Shown here: positions 12,132-23,410 of the stretch, in pieces | Position numbering within the stretch: the stretch's first letter is position 1 | How the letters are laid out: the number at the start of each line of letters is the position of its first letter | Origin: Nemophila menziesii | Taxonomy: Eukaryota; Streptophyta; Magnoliopsida; Boraginales; Hydrophyllaceae | Direction: 5' to 3' | Length of the DNA: 64,000 nt | NCBI GenBank assembly: GCA_029959085.1 | Contig: JARWIR010000001.1 | Location: 65,038,899-65,102,898, forward strand | Made by a program: the position numbers and the translations under genes | The notes under the pieces: model-generated | Databases searched by the model: none | What the model saw: only the letters and a program-made list of their open reading frames with translations | What the model was told of the DNA's origin: nothing

Positions 12132-12166
12132 AGAACTCAACTCAAACCTTTGTCGTCCCGACAAAG
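12132..12166 (-). other. Polypurine tract region and covarying hairpin of element B
   Basis: Next to the 3' LTR the minus strand reads GGTTTGAGTTGAGTTCT, purine-rich enough for plus-strand priming. Adjacent to it 12148-12155 and 12159-12166 form a perfect 8-bp inverted repeat (CTTTGTCG, loop TCC, CGACAAAG). H has a different stem with the same loop at the same place. Confidence 0.6.
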
Positions 12167-14800
12167 TAAGAACAAAAGTAAAGGTCTAAGGTAAGAAGCA
12201 AACGCAGAATCTAGAGAATAAAACCAGAGCAAAACTCAAAATAAATCTCATATAGTAAAACTGTACAACCTAAGAACTAATGAACATATACACCTACCAT
12301 ACAAAATCAAACACATAAATTATATCAACCCAAAATTAATTCCACAATGCTAGAAGGTTACACTTGATACTTAGCTCGAGATGGTGGCTATAAGGTGTTC
12401 ATCAATCTTTACTTGACTTGAACGCTTCACTTAACTTTCCTACCATTAGAAAAAATGTTATTCCACTATGTACCTAGGAATCATGAGGTCTGTATGGTTT
12501 TAGCGTTGGCTTAGGGACGGTATGGTACATTTAGATAATGAAAAGTGAGCTTTTGGCTCTCTTCTCACTAGCCTTCAACAAACTGTTCTGAGCTCGAGAT
12601 TACACTCTCATATGATCTCACTCGCTTGACGCACTAATTTAGCGTCCCCATATAAACCCAACCCTATCAATATGATTACAATAAAAATATTACTTTGCCG
12701 TTTCTTTTATTTTTCATTTATTCAATCTTTTTTTTGTAAGTTAACATGACATTCTTTTTAGTGGGACGTGTCATGCTAAATTATTTTCTCAATTATTTTC
12801 TTCTTTCTTTCTTTTTCTTTTCTCCTTTCTTTTTAGAAACCAGCAAATGAATTTAAAATGAAGTGCATGATCATTCAACCACATCACAAATCTACCCAAC
12901 ATATGTAATAACAGATTCCCTCGACCCAAACTCAAGCTCAAGGACAACTAGTCTTAAGCAATCGTGATTCAAGTACGGGTCATATGTATAGTCCTAACAT
13001 CTAAAGGATAAGCTTATAATTTGGCTTCAAAATAAAGGCTTAAAGGCTAAAAAATGGGGTTAAGAAGGATAAAATTAATCACGGGTTAGAAAGCTAAAAG
13101 GTCTCAAGTGGCTATTAAAGATCTGCCTCTATCATTTTCCTAAGTACATAGTTTCACTCCATTTTCACCTCTAGTTCAAAATAAGCGTGTTCTCTACTCA
13201 TTTAGATCTCACGTTTGACACACCACTAAGTAAAAGCTTACTTATTTTGCAGTGTTCATTAATTTTTCCTATTTATCATCTAGTGTTTGCATGCATTCAA
13301 GGTGTGTTATACCTTAACTCTAAGGTATACTATTTTCTATCTTTAATTTACAAAAAGTATGCCTCATGGGGACATTCAACAAACTCTACATTCAAATCAT
13401 TCCTTCAACCAATTTTTATTTGATTTTTTAAAAAAAATCAAAAACTAGTAAAACAATTAACACATAAAACTGGGAATGAGGACAACGAGTACCATACCCC
13501 AAACTAAAAAATGAGTCGTGACCCGATGACTCGTAAAGACTCTATAAAGTAGATAAACTAATATACACTAATAAATAAGAAGGATTAAGGGAACATATTT
13601 GTATCGGCACTAGGCCTATTGCACATGGTATCACATCGAGGTTGTGAAGTCTTCTTAGTCACAATGTATAGGTCATACACCGTTGAATTCATCATATGTA
13701 AAGTATACTTCGTCAACTCGAACTCTTTATTCACATAGCTTAATAATTTCCTCATGGTTTACATCATCCTCAGAAATTCTTCCTTGACACCAAACTTTCT
13801 TTTCTCTTCATGTTCTTCTTAACCTCTCCAACTTTCATGTCATCTCGAATGATGCCAAACTCAAAGTGTCAAGAATTCCTAAAAGTTGTGGATGAAATTT
13901 GTAACTTTGGTGGTCTTGAAGGTGCATGGATATAAATTATAGTGTTTTAGGTTATGAATATCTCAAGGTTTCGGAAAGGTTTGATAGGTAAACTTTAAGC
14001 TTTGGTAAGAAAGAGATTTACAATAAAATATGAATTCTTTGGTGTTTCGGAGAGATTTATGATGTGATTCTGTGTTTGGATGATGTTTAGAGGGAAGATT
14101 TGATGATATATCGGTGTTTTGATTATTGGTTGCAGGTATTTTTAGAGCTTGGTTTCGTCTACAATTCAGTTTCATGTGTGACATGCTAAAGAAAAGGGAA
14201 GAAAAAGGGTACCATAAGGATTAGGTCAATTCTTGCTGACCGGGCCGGCTAGTCGGGCCTGAATTTTTCTTTTTCTTTTCTTTTTCGTGTTCTCAACTTT
14301 TTATTGCATATAATGGCGCGCATTCCAGAGACTGGACCCCGGCATATGCGGTCAGAAAGCCGACTAGCCGGTGCGCGAATGCAAATTCTTGCTGACGCAA
14401 TTTCCACATGCGTATATGTGTCTCCATTCCAGACACTTTTGCCGGCATTTCCGACAATCTGACCGGCTTGGCGCTCGCAAATTTCATTTTTCGCCAACGC
14501 TTATTCCAAGTGCATCTAAGGTAGTCGATTGCATAGACTTTGACCGACGTCGGCCATAGGATCGGCTAGCTGGTATGCATAATTGCATAAGACTACTTAG
14601 GCGTGTGTTTTGCTCCGCCTCGCACCTATTAACCCCAAACTCAAGTATTTAACACTTGTAATCATCAAAAACACTCCAACCCTTATCATTTCTTAAAAAT
14701 TTACACTAATAACTATATTATCCACTACGAAATAAAAGACTTAATGCATTAAACTAATATACAGTTGAAATGGCTTTTGTTTAACGTCGTTAAGCTCGAC
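12167..14800 (-). other. Long 3' non-coding region of element B
   Basis: About 2.6 kb between the gag-protease stop and the 3' LTR, where autonomous relatives carry pol and further sequence. No long ORF. Blocks match H at 51781-55080 in order: GATAATGAAAAGTGAGCTTTTGGCTCT (12536-12562 here, 52164-52190 in H), a GAGGACAACGA..CCCCAAACTAAAAAATGAG block (13480-13512; H 53143-53175), and the GC-rich palindrome array. Conservation of order in two otherwise diverged elements suggests a retained cis role or simply shared descent. Confidence 0.65.
14230..14580. repeat. GC-rich palindrome array of element B
   Basis: A patch clearly richer in GC than its surroundings with repeated near-palindromes: GGCCGGCTAGTCGGGCC, CCGGCATATGCGG, GCCGACTAGCCGG, TTTGCCGGCATTTCCG, GACCGGCTTGGCG and ATCGGCTAGCTGG. 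They tend to come in pairs about 20-25 bp apart. The position corresponds to the CGGTATACCG array of H (54300-54870), but the core differs (CTAG rather than TATA). Confidence 0.55.
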
Positions 14801-17645
14801 GGGTTACCTCTGAGATCATTTCTTAACATAGCCTCCCCAGCAGTGAGTGAGGTTATCAATGTTTACTATTCTAAACTTGCATCCTTTGGCTTTGATTCGA
14901 ACTAGCTTCTCAGAGTTATTCCTTGTGACCATGAATGGTCCCAGCCAAAAACTCTTGGACTTACGTGCTTTCTGTGGAGGATCGGGCTTCTTCAATGAAA
15001 CTTATTCGCCCACTCTAAAATCCTCCTTTTCTATTTCTTTCTTGGGTTCTTTTGGAACCTTCGCAACACGTTTCCTTGTTCTTTTCTTTGCACGAGCAAG
15101 GTTTGGATTTTCCTTAGGATTCTGAGGAGCTTCATTTGGTGGTTTTTTTCTTAACTTTTTCTCCTCCAATCCTAAAGTCACCACAACATTGGTTGGCCCT
15201 TTCTCTACCTGTTCAATAGAGTCCAAGAAAAAATAATCTTCCGTAGAACCAGGGAACTTCATCGCTCTGAGCACATTGCACTTCTCCTCCTCGACTTGCA
15301 TTCTCTACATCAAATAAAGTACGCCCCGTGGCTAGGAATGGTCTTCCCAAGATGATGGGACATTCCTATTCGTGTCGTAATCAAGTATAATGAAATCACA
15401 CAGAAATATAAAGTTGCCTACTTTGACGAGGACGTCTTCAATCTTTTCTTCAATATGGGATAAGGATCTATTCGCCATTTGTATGACCATAGTAGTAGGT
15501 TTTTCAGGCCCAATCCTCACCTTTTCAAATACTGACCTAGGAATGAGATTGATACTCACACCTAGATCACACAATGCTTTCTCGGTCCATTCTTTACCAA
15601 TAGATATATGAATATTGAAACTCTCAATATCTTCTAACTTCGGAGGTAACTTACTTTGACATATTGCACTACACTCCTCCGGTAAACCAATCATCTCATT
15701 CTCATAATATTTGTGTTTGTTAGAATGCACCTCCTTCATTAATTTCAGATACTTTGGCATATTTTCGATGGCTTCCACAAACGGAAAATTGATATGTAAT
15801 TTTCTCACCATGTCCATGAACTTCTTGTACTCTTTTTCATTGTTCTTCTTTTGGATACGTGATGGAAAATAAGGGGGAGTACGGTTATCTTTCACGACCA
15901 TATATTTCTTTATTTACTCCTTTGTAGCCTTAATAGGTTCTTCAATTATATCTTCACTCGCATCATCAACTACATACTCAACTATATTTTCCACTATATC
16001 TTCAACTATAACAGGTTCCACTTCTTTTCAACCACATCCTTTACCTCTTTTGGCTTGACAGTTATCTCTTTCTCTTTCATGATCTGGAAAGTAGGTGGTG
16101 GGAGTTTCTTCCCACTACTAATATAAATTGTCTTACAATCTTCAAAGTGACGAGGAATCTCTGTATCATTGGGTAATTGTCCTTGTGGCTGCTGATTTAG
16201 CTGTATTCCATTTGGGAAACTTGATTCTCTAAAATCTTGTACACAGCTGCTTGTTCGTTCAATTTAGCATTGGAATCTTGTTGTTCTTGATGACTCTTTT
16301 GCGCCATGGATATAAGTGCTTGCATAGCATGTTGCATCTCAGTTATTGAAACTTCTTGAGGATTAGCAAGTAGAGCTTTCTGATTCATACTCTATGTGTA
16401 AGTGTCTTGTATAGGTTGTTGTGGTGGTTGATTTCCATAATTTTGTCCCCCTTGGTAGTGATTTTGTGGTCTTGGTTGGTAGTTGTTCCCTTGAGGTCGT
16501 GAATGATATGTGTTAGTCGGATTTGCATCCTCATTTGGATTTGGATATTGAAAACCAAGATGGTTTTAGTACAATTGATAGCCTTGACCACTTGAATTAT
16601 AGTTTATTCGGTTAGAAACAAACATTACGGATTCTGAATTGTTGTAACAATTCGCCCAATCATGATCATTATCTCCACAACTTGAACAACTATAAACCTC
16701 TTGTGTAACATTCACATCAGATTGTTTACCTGTAAAACCTTCCTTGACAGCCAAAGTAAGTTGTCTCATTTGCAGCTCGAATGTGGTCTTTAATTTGTTC
16801 TCCATTACAGATAGATTATCATCAACTGCATTTCCACTATCATGATGTACTTTTCCTCGGATTGGTGTTCTCACGGTATTCCATCTCATCTCTTTTTTCA
16901 CTACTCTGTCTAAAATTATTTGTCTGTGGGCTGGCATTACCATCAAGAATCAACCTCCGTATAACAGATCTAAATATTTTCATGCACTTCATCAAGGCCT
17001 TTATAAAACATTGATAATTGTTGAACTTCGGAATAACCATGATCTGGAACTCTTCTTAAACACATATGAAATCTGGTCCAACGTGTCCCTACTGGTTCAT
17101 CTTGCTCTTGACGGAATGAAGTCAACTCTAGTTATGCGTTCAACCTCATATTTCTCAGATAGTAACGGTCAAAGAACGTTGTTTGTAACTCATCCCAATT
17201 AGTGATTCGATTCCGTGGTTGTTGATCAAGACACTCACTTGCTTCATCTATGAGGAAAAATCGGAAATTTATGAAATACATTTGTTCTTTTGTCACACCT
17301 CGCGTGATATACGCATCACATATCTGCTTGAATTTATGTACTGCTCAGATTGCATCTTCACTAGCCACTCCTCTAAAATTTTTGAAGTCTCGGAATTGAT
17401 TCAACATACCCGGATCGGGCTTGAATCTAGCAACTTGAAAATCTGGAGGGCCAAAGCCTAGATCAGGACATCGAAACAGGTCATGTTCTAGAACTTGCAC
17501 GAACCATGGATCATATCTCAGTTGTAATTGAGCATTTATTACTAGTGGACGTTAAACTGATTGGTTTTGAACTTCTTTATTATGGGATCACAAAGATCCC
17601 ATTCTCATCAACTTCCACCTGAATATTGTCATTCACGGCTGCCAT
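14801..17645 (-). pseudogene. Gag-protease pseudogene of element B
   Basis: Starts at an ATG at 17645 (MAAVNDNIQVEVDENGIFVIP). The Gag core lies at about 17460-16950 (FKPDPGMLNQF, KQICDAYITRGVTKEQMYF, NWDELQTTFFDRYY). A zinc knuckle CSSCGDNDHDWANC (C-x2-C-x4-H-x4-C) lies near 16685-16640. At 15901-15332 come the PPYFPSRIQKKNNE block and an aspartic-protease core, ALCDLGVSINLIP, with FIILDYDTNRNVP. The ORF 15301-15002 is basic and Lys-rich, and remnants up to about 14801 resemble KGCKFRIVNIDNLTHCWGG, which ends these ORFs in G also. Several stops and frameshifts interrupt it. Nothing of RT follows. Confidence 0.8.
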
Positions 17646-17825
17646 CTCTTCTAGTGCTTTCTTTTCTTCCCTTTCTCTTCGCTTTTGGGCTCAGATTAAT
17701 TTCTCAGGATTCGAGAGGATACACCAAACCTATAAGATCTAAAAAAGACAAAAAAATAAAAGCGTAAAACGAAGAATAAGAACTAACTCTACTAAATGGA
17801 TTAAACACTGGGGTCACACGCTGCA
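17646..17825 (-). other. 5' leader of element B
   Basis: Minus-strand leader, T-rich, with TTTTTGTCTTTTTTAG followed by ATCTTATAGG before gag. The acceptor-like polypyrimidine-AG is shared with A, D, H and I. Confidence 0.45.
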
Positions 17826-17844
17826 ATCTTCGGCAGCGGCGCAA
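17826..17844 (-). other. Primer-binding site of element B (mutated)
   Basis: The minus strand reads TTTGCGCCGCTGCCGAAGA, the tRNA-Asp complement with a few changes, just inside the LTR. Confidence 0.8.
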
Positions 17845-17850
17845 AAAACT

Positions 17851-19366
17851 TGATCGCTCCTAGAGTGTGATAAAAATCAACACTAAAGAAGAAGAGAGAC
17901 TACCGCAAGTGTACGGGTCGTCCAAATAATGAATTAGTACAAACGGGTTAATCATCTCCACAGAGATTGCTAGAAAAGACAGATGTGTATAAATAATAAG
18001 TAGAAGTAATTCCACTGCAAAATAAATAAAAGATGAATAGATGTTTGTTTGATTTCTAAATTATATAACTAATAGCGCAAGAAAGTGAATTAACTAAAAT
18101 TAAAACAAAATAAAAATAAAGTAAAGACTAAAAGAGTAGGCACAGATGTGAGAAGTATACTTGAGTCTCACTAGGGATTTGCCTAAATTTATGTTATTAA
18201 TGCTTTCTCTAAGGGTAGAACTGGTATTTCTATATTAGTCGGGACTCTACTATTTCCTAAATCCAGTCAGGATAGACTTAGAAACTATCCTACAGTATTA
18301 CAAACCTTATCAAGGAGATTATAAGCTACGTTCAGATGGTTAAGAGCATTACCCCATTGGCTACGCACTTAGTCAAGCCCGTCAGGATCAATGACGAATA
18401 CCACACGTTTATTATCTAGTTCAGTAATTAAACCCCCCCCCCCCTTCCGGATGATCACCGCCACTAGTGAATAGTCTAATTACTATGACCTATCTCCGAT
18501 TAGCTATTTCATTGATAGTAAATAAACACAAAATAATAATCAATATGAAATACGTAATTCAAATTACATTCGAAACTAATTCCAAATTAAAATACACTAA
18601 TTAAATAAATTAGGGTTCATTCCATTACGCGATTCTCAAGTATAATAAATTTAGTTCATAATTAAATGCTGAAAAGAAATAAAAATTATTAAATACATAT
18701 GGCTAAATTAAATTGAAAAGAACCTAAAGGTTGGAATGATTTGGCTATTGTTGGAGGAAGAAAGTCTTCTCCAGCTTCTGCCTCTTCGCTTCCAAGTCTC
18801 CTGCTCTGCCTCTCTCTCAGAAATATGATATAAAATTAAGCGTATGTGAAATGTGCTAATTAACGAGGTCTAAAGAGCCTTTTATAGTGTCCAAAATGGA
18901 TTAGGCTAATCAATAGGCTTAATTAAGTAATTAGGGGCCCAAACCAGTTTTGTTAGTCCCGCATTTGTTGTACACCACTTAGTAAAACAAGCATAAATTT
19001 TGCATCGTAAGTCCAAACCACCTGATTCCACTTCTCAAATTTTGCTGACTCAGAGGCGCGTCTTTTTCATTTGAACCACCAGGTCTGAAGTGATGAATTT
19101 TGCTCTTTTAACGCTTCCTTTTTCTCTTGTACTTTAAACTTCACTTATTCTCTTCATCTTAATGCCTCATAGCATCTATGTACCTAAGAACTTAATACTA
19201 AACAAGTAAATTAACTCACAAATGCTCTACAAGTAACAATAATACAATTTTGTAGGAAGAAAGTGCATTATTGCGTATTAATCCAATAAACCAACTAACT
19301 AAGTCAAATTTCTACCAAAATGATGTGTCTTAAGGGTATTTACTTATCACAAAAAGGGAGACATCA
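17851..19366 (-). repeat. 5' LTR of element B
   Basis: 1516 bp. Same ends as 10557-12131, with the inner edge TGATCGCTCC against the spacer and PBS. It contains a run of about 14 C near 18433 that its partner lacks. The inverted-repeat tip reads GGGAGACATCA at the outer end. Confidence 0.9.
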
Positions 19367-19371
19367 TTAGG

Positions 19372-19789
19372 TTATTTTTAGTTTGTATATGGTAGGAGAT
19401 ATTTAGAAATAGAATTAGTACCTTAAACCCCTGAAATTAAAAAATCCATTTGAACATGACCTAGGAAAATGACAACCATAACACATTGTCAGATGACTTT
19501 TTGCATGATTCAACACTTACCCCTAGTTCAACTTCGTATATAGCTCCCTTGAAAAAAGAGGTCAACTATTACGTAAAGCTCTATCTACTTACTATGCTTC
19601 CAACCTTCTTAGGAAATAGTTAAGAGACCCTTGTAATCACATAAGGGAAATTAATAAAGCATGTCAATACGTAAAATTTAAAACTATACATGAAGAAGAG
19701 AATATGTTTAGTTGTTTTAACTCTCCCTTACAGATAAAGCCTCCCTTTTGTTTGAAACTTTACACGATATTTATACTTTCTTGGGTAGA
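19372..19789. other. Continuation of remnant J beyond element B
   Basis: AT-rich sequence following the second TTAGG copy. It should be the interior of the old element whose PBS is at about 10391, but no Gag motif is readable in any frame. Confidence 0.35.
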
Positions 19790-21332
19790 TGATGTATCCC
19801 TTTTTGTGATAAACATATGCCCTTAGTAGACATCATTTTAGGTATAAATTAGACTTATTTGATATACTTCTGTGCTTATTTTGTCTTATTGCACTTTCTC
19901 CCCTCAGAATATGATTATTTGAGTTTTTAAAGCTATTGTGTGTTAATTAGTTTGTTTTTAGCATAAAGTCTTCGGTACAAGGATGCTATGGAGCACCAAG
20001 ATGAGGAGGAGAAGTGAATTTTAAAGTCTTAGATCAAAAGGAGAGGTCAAAAGAGCAAAAGATACCACTCAAAGAGTTGAAGATGGGAATAAGAATCTGG
20101 AAAGCTGTCACTTCTTACTGATTTTGAGCCCAACTGGTACTAATCCAGGTATGGTGATTGAAAAGAAAAAGGTGTGCCTTTGAGTTATCTCGAATTAAGG
20201 ACTGAAATCGAGTGATTTGGTACGACTCAAAAGTTACGCCCGTTTTACTAGAGTGTGTACAGAAGTTACGAGAATTACTAATTAAACTTGGGATTTTGAT
20301 CATTTAATTAAATAAATAAAAGCCCAATCTGATTTTGTCTAGAATATAAAGCCTTTTAGACCTCATTTTTCAGTACGCTTTATTTTTTACAAAAGTCCGA
20401 CGAGAGCAAAAGGCAGAAGGCAAAAGAAGATTTGGAGAAGTCAGTATTTATCAACAACAGTTCAACCCAACCCTTTAATTAGGTTCTTTATCTTATCTTT
20501 GTATTAGGAAACATGAATGCTTTTAATTTATCTATTGTGAGACAAACATTTAGTGCTTGAGAATCGCAACATGGGTTAAACCCTAATTTATACAATTTGA
20601 TGTTTGTCTGAATTTAGGATTATTTGATTTAAATTAAGTTGGGTATTTTGTATTGACTATTATAGTGAGCTTGTTTACTATTTTTAATTAAGGCGCGAAT
20701 TAGAAATAGGTTATTGTAATTGGGCTATTCACTAGTGGTAGTGGTCACCTTGACATGGTTTTAATTACGGACCTAGGTAATAGACGCGTGGTATTCGTCA
20801 ATGATCCTGACGGGCTTGACTAACCACACAGCCAATTGGGTAAAACACTTCAACATCCGAAAGTAGCTTATAATCGCTCTTACGTTTGTAATACCGTAGG
20901 ATAGCTCCTTAGTCTACCCTGACGATAGTTAAGAGAATTTAGAGTCTCGAATAATACATAAATACCGACTTTACCCTTAAACGGATGCATTAATTGTATG
21001 AATTTAGGTGGATCCCTTGCGAGAGTCAAGTACACCTCTCACCCTTGCATCTATATCTCTTAGTCTTTAATTCATTTACTTTCTGTTAATCTTTAGTACT
21101 TTATTTATTTGCGTCCAGTAGTTTATAATCAAAACCAAACAATAATCTTTTATCTTTTATTTTCCTTATTTGCAATTACTACTACTTATCTATTGAACAC
21201 ATTGGTTATACCTACGCGATCCCTGAGAACGAAATCCCTAATATCTATCTATTACTTGGAACGATCCGTACACTTGCGGTTAGTAGGTTCTCCTATTTAG
21301 TGTTGATATTTATCACACCCCAGGACCCACCA
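19790..21332 (+). repeat. LTR of element C (Athila-like)
   Basis: 1543 bp. It begins TGATGTATCCCTTTTTGTGATAAAC and carries the inverted-repeat partner TAGACATCA about 45 bases in. It ends TTTATCACACCCCAGGACCCACCA at 21332. Layout matches the LTR of B read on the opposite strand, including the GATTCTCAAG-type block and the CATCTCTCAC region. No second LTR is present. Confidence 0.8.
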
Positions 21333-21338
21333 AGTTTT

Positions 21339-21356
21339 TGGCACCGTTGCCGGGGA
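21339..21356 (+). other. Primer-binding site of element C
   Basis: TGGCACCGTTGCCGGGGA differs at one base from the tRNA-Asp complement. It follows the standard AGTTTT spacer. Only about 65 bases of leader remain (to about 21423) before unrelated Copia sequence begins. Confidence 0.85.
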
Positions 21357-21423
21357 TTGCAGCGTGTGACCCAAGTGTTTAATCCACTACTTCCTTCGGA
21401 CTCTAGTAGTATACCAGAGGATG

Positions 21424-22718
21424 AAATTTAAATCTAGACTTGTTATTCGAGGTTTTACCTAAAATAAAGGCTTAGATTACTTTAATACCTACTAACCTGA
21501 GACCAAGATAGCCACTATAAGAACCCCTATTGTATTAGATGTCATTCATGAACTAGTTATCCCCCAGATGGATGTTAAAACTGCATTATTAAATGGAGAT
21601 TTAGATTAAGAATTATATGGCGAAAGCTGAGATAATTGTGGTGCTTGGTCAGAGGGTAAGGAATGTAAGATTCGTAAGTTATTGTATAGCTTAAACAAGG
21701 CGCCTACACAATGATATGAAAAATTAGACAATACCCTAATAAAGATGGCTTCACAGTTAACACTTCTAATTATTGTGTCTATTTTAAAGCTAGAGGATCA
21801 AATTGTGTTATTATTTTCCTTTTTGTGGATTACATTCTTATATTTGGTGCTTCTATTCATATTGTAAATGAGACTAAAATTTTCTAATCTTCTAGATTTG
21901 ATATGAAGGATATGGGGGAAGCTAGCGTGATTTGATTGAATAATAGTATTTTCTCTTACTCAATCTCATTGAGTAGAAAAGATGTTAACGATATCTGACT
22001 TTTTGGATGGTGTTCCTGTTAAGACTCTTATGATTCTAGTATTCATTTAAGTAAAAACTAAGGGCATGTTGTATCCCAAAAGAAACATGCTAAAATTATA
22101 GGAAATGTGATGTTCTTAATGAACTATACTCGACCAGATATTGCATATGTCATGAGTAGACTCGTTCGATATACACACAACTTAAGTAGTGACATTGGAC
22201 CGCTCTTTGTCAAATATTAAAGTACTTAAGAGGTACTACTGGTTTAGGTTTGGACTATAGCAAGTTCCCCACCGTTCTTGAGGGATTTTTTTATGCAAAC
22301 TAGATATCCGATAATAACGAAGTAAGATCCACAAGTGGTTATGTGTTCTCCTTAGGAGGAGGTGCTATATCATGGAATTCCTCTAAACAAACTTTTATAG
22401 CATGATCCATTACAGAGTTTGGGTTTGTAGCACTAGAGTTGGCAGGGAAAGAAGATGAGTGCTTGAGAAGTCTCCTATCGGATGTGCCATTATATGAAGG
22501 AAATGACACACCAGTGTGTATCCAATGTGATTCGAAAGCAGTTATTAGGCTTGCTTATAATAATGTCTACAATGGTAAAAGGAGACATATTTGCATCAGA
22601 CGTGGTTCAGTAAAACAATTACTGAGGAATGGTGTTATAGCCTTAGAGTATGTACGTTCAGAGAAGAATCGGGTTGATCCATTTAATAAAGTCTTAACTA
22701 GGAGAGTAATCCTGTAAA
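21424..22718 (+). pseudogene. Copia RT-RNase H remnant
   Basis: Heavily broken pol 3' half. Readable RT pieces are RLVIRGFT, MDVKTALLNGDLD (motif with the first catalytic Asp, near 21570-21608) and LLYSLNKAPTQ. RNase H pieces are [24 protein letters not shown] and a last open stretch 22439-22717 with ELAGKEDECLRSLL, IQCDSKAVIRLAYN and YVRSEKNRVDPFNKVLTRRVIL. It lacks gag, protease, integrase and the RT YVDD box. It joins LTR C leader directly, so it is either an insertion or a deletion junction. It differs from the Copia element at 25901. Confidence 0.8.
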
Positions 22719-23356
22719 TATCTAGGGTGAATGGAGCTAAATCACATTGGTTAACATATGGCAGACGAACCCATATGATGCACTATCTCTCAATCTTAAT
22801 TGCATACATAGTGCATATAAGGATGACTTGATAACTCTTAATAAATTCATAGTAATTAGTTGTGGTCTTTTTGAGAAGGACTTGATGAATTCCTGGAGGG
22901 ATAGTCTATATTGGATAGATATTGTTGAAGATAACCTATGTGAGTGTGATGGTGGTGACCGCCTTCTATAAGAAACACATTCTATATTTGTGAGTATTCA
23001 TGAAAAATAGTGCGATCATCGTGGAATATATTATAACTAGTCGATAAAGTATGTGTTGTGAGGGTCTCAACTGAACAACGTCGAGTTCAAGAGTATGTTC
23101 ACTTAATGAGATTTGGATGTTGTCTCACTTCACTATGTGTCCGTTCAAATAAAAAGATATGTACACTTAGATACATATCATCAATTACTAGTTCACTCAG
23201 AAGTACTTTTATAACCAATACCTGAGTAGGGGATTACTGGCGTTATAAGCTCTATCATGCACATGTGATTTGTAAGCGCTATTGCGTGCATGTGAGTTAT
23301 ATTGAGAAGTCCAAAAGTCTCTTACAAATCCCCACATCAAAAGTTTATTAGGATTT

Positions 23357-23361
<5 letters not shown>
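22719..23361 (+). repeat. Probable 3' region or LTR of the Copia remnant
   Basis: Follows the Copia pol end with no further coding sense. Two similar short blocks, GCGTTATAAGCTCTATCATGCACATGTGA and GCGCTATTGCGTGCATGTGAG, occur at about 23240-23298. No LTR ends could be fixed. Confidence 0.35.

Positions 23362-23406
<45 letters not shown>
23362..23406. repeat. (AT)n microsatellite
   Basis: Uninterrupted TA dinucleotide run of about 45 bases directly beside the terminal inverted repeat of the next element. Confidence 0.95.

Positions 23407-23410
<4 letters not shown>

Larger units (their letters stand above)
10557..19366 (-). mobile_element. Element B: complete non-autonomous Athila-like LTR retrotransposon
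   Basis: 8810 bp, bounded by LTRs at 10557-12131 and 17851-19366 and flanked by the 5-bp target duplication TTAGG (10552-10556 and 19367-19371). In minus orientation the order is 5' LTR, PBS, leader, gag-protease pseudogene, a 2.7-kb non-coding 3' region, a purine-rich tract and the 3' LTR. RT, RNase H and integrase are absent, so transposition needed enzymes from another element. The LTRs differ visibly in many places, so insertion is older than that of H. B sits inside remnant J. Confidence 0.9.
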
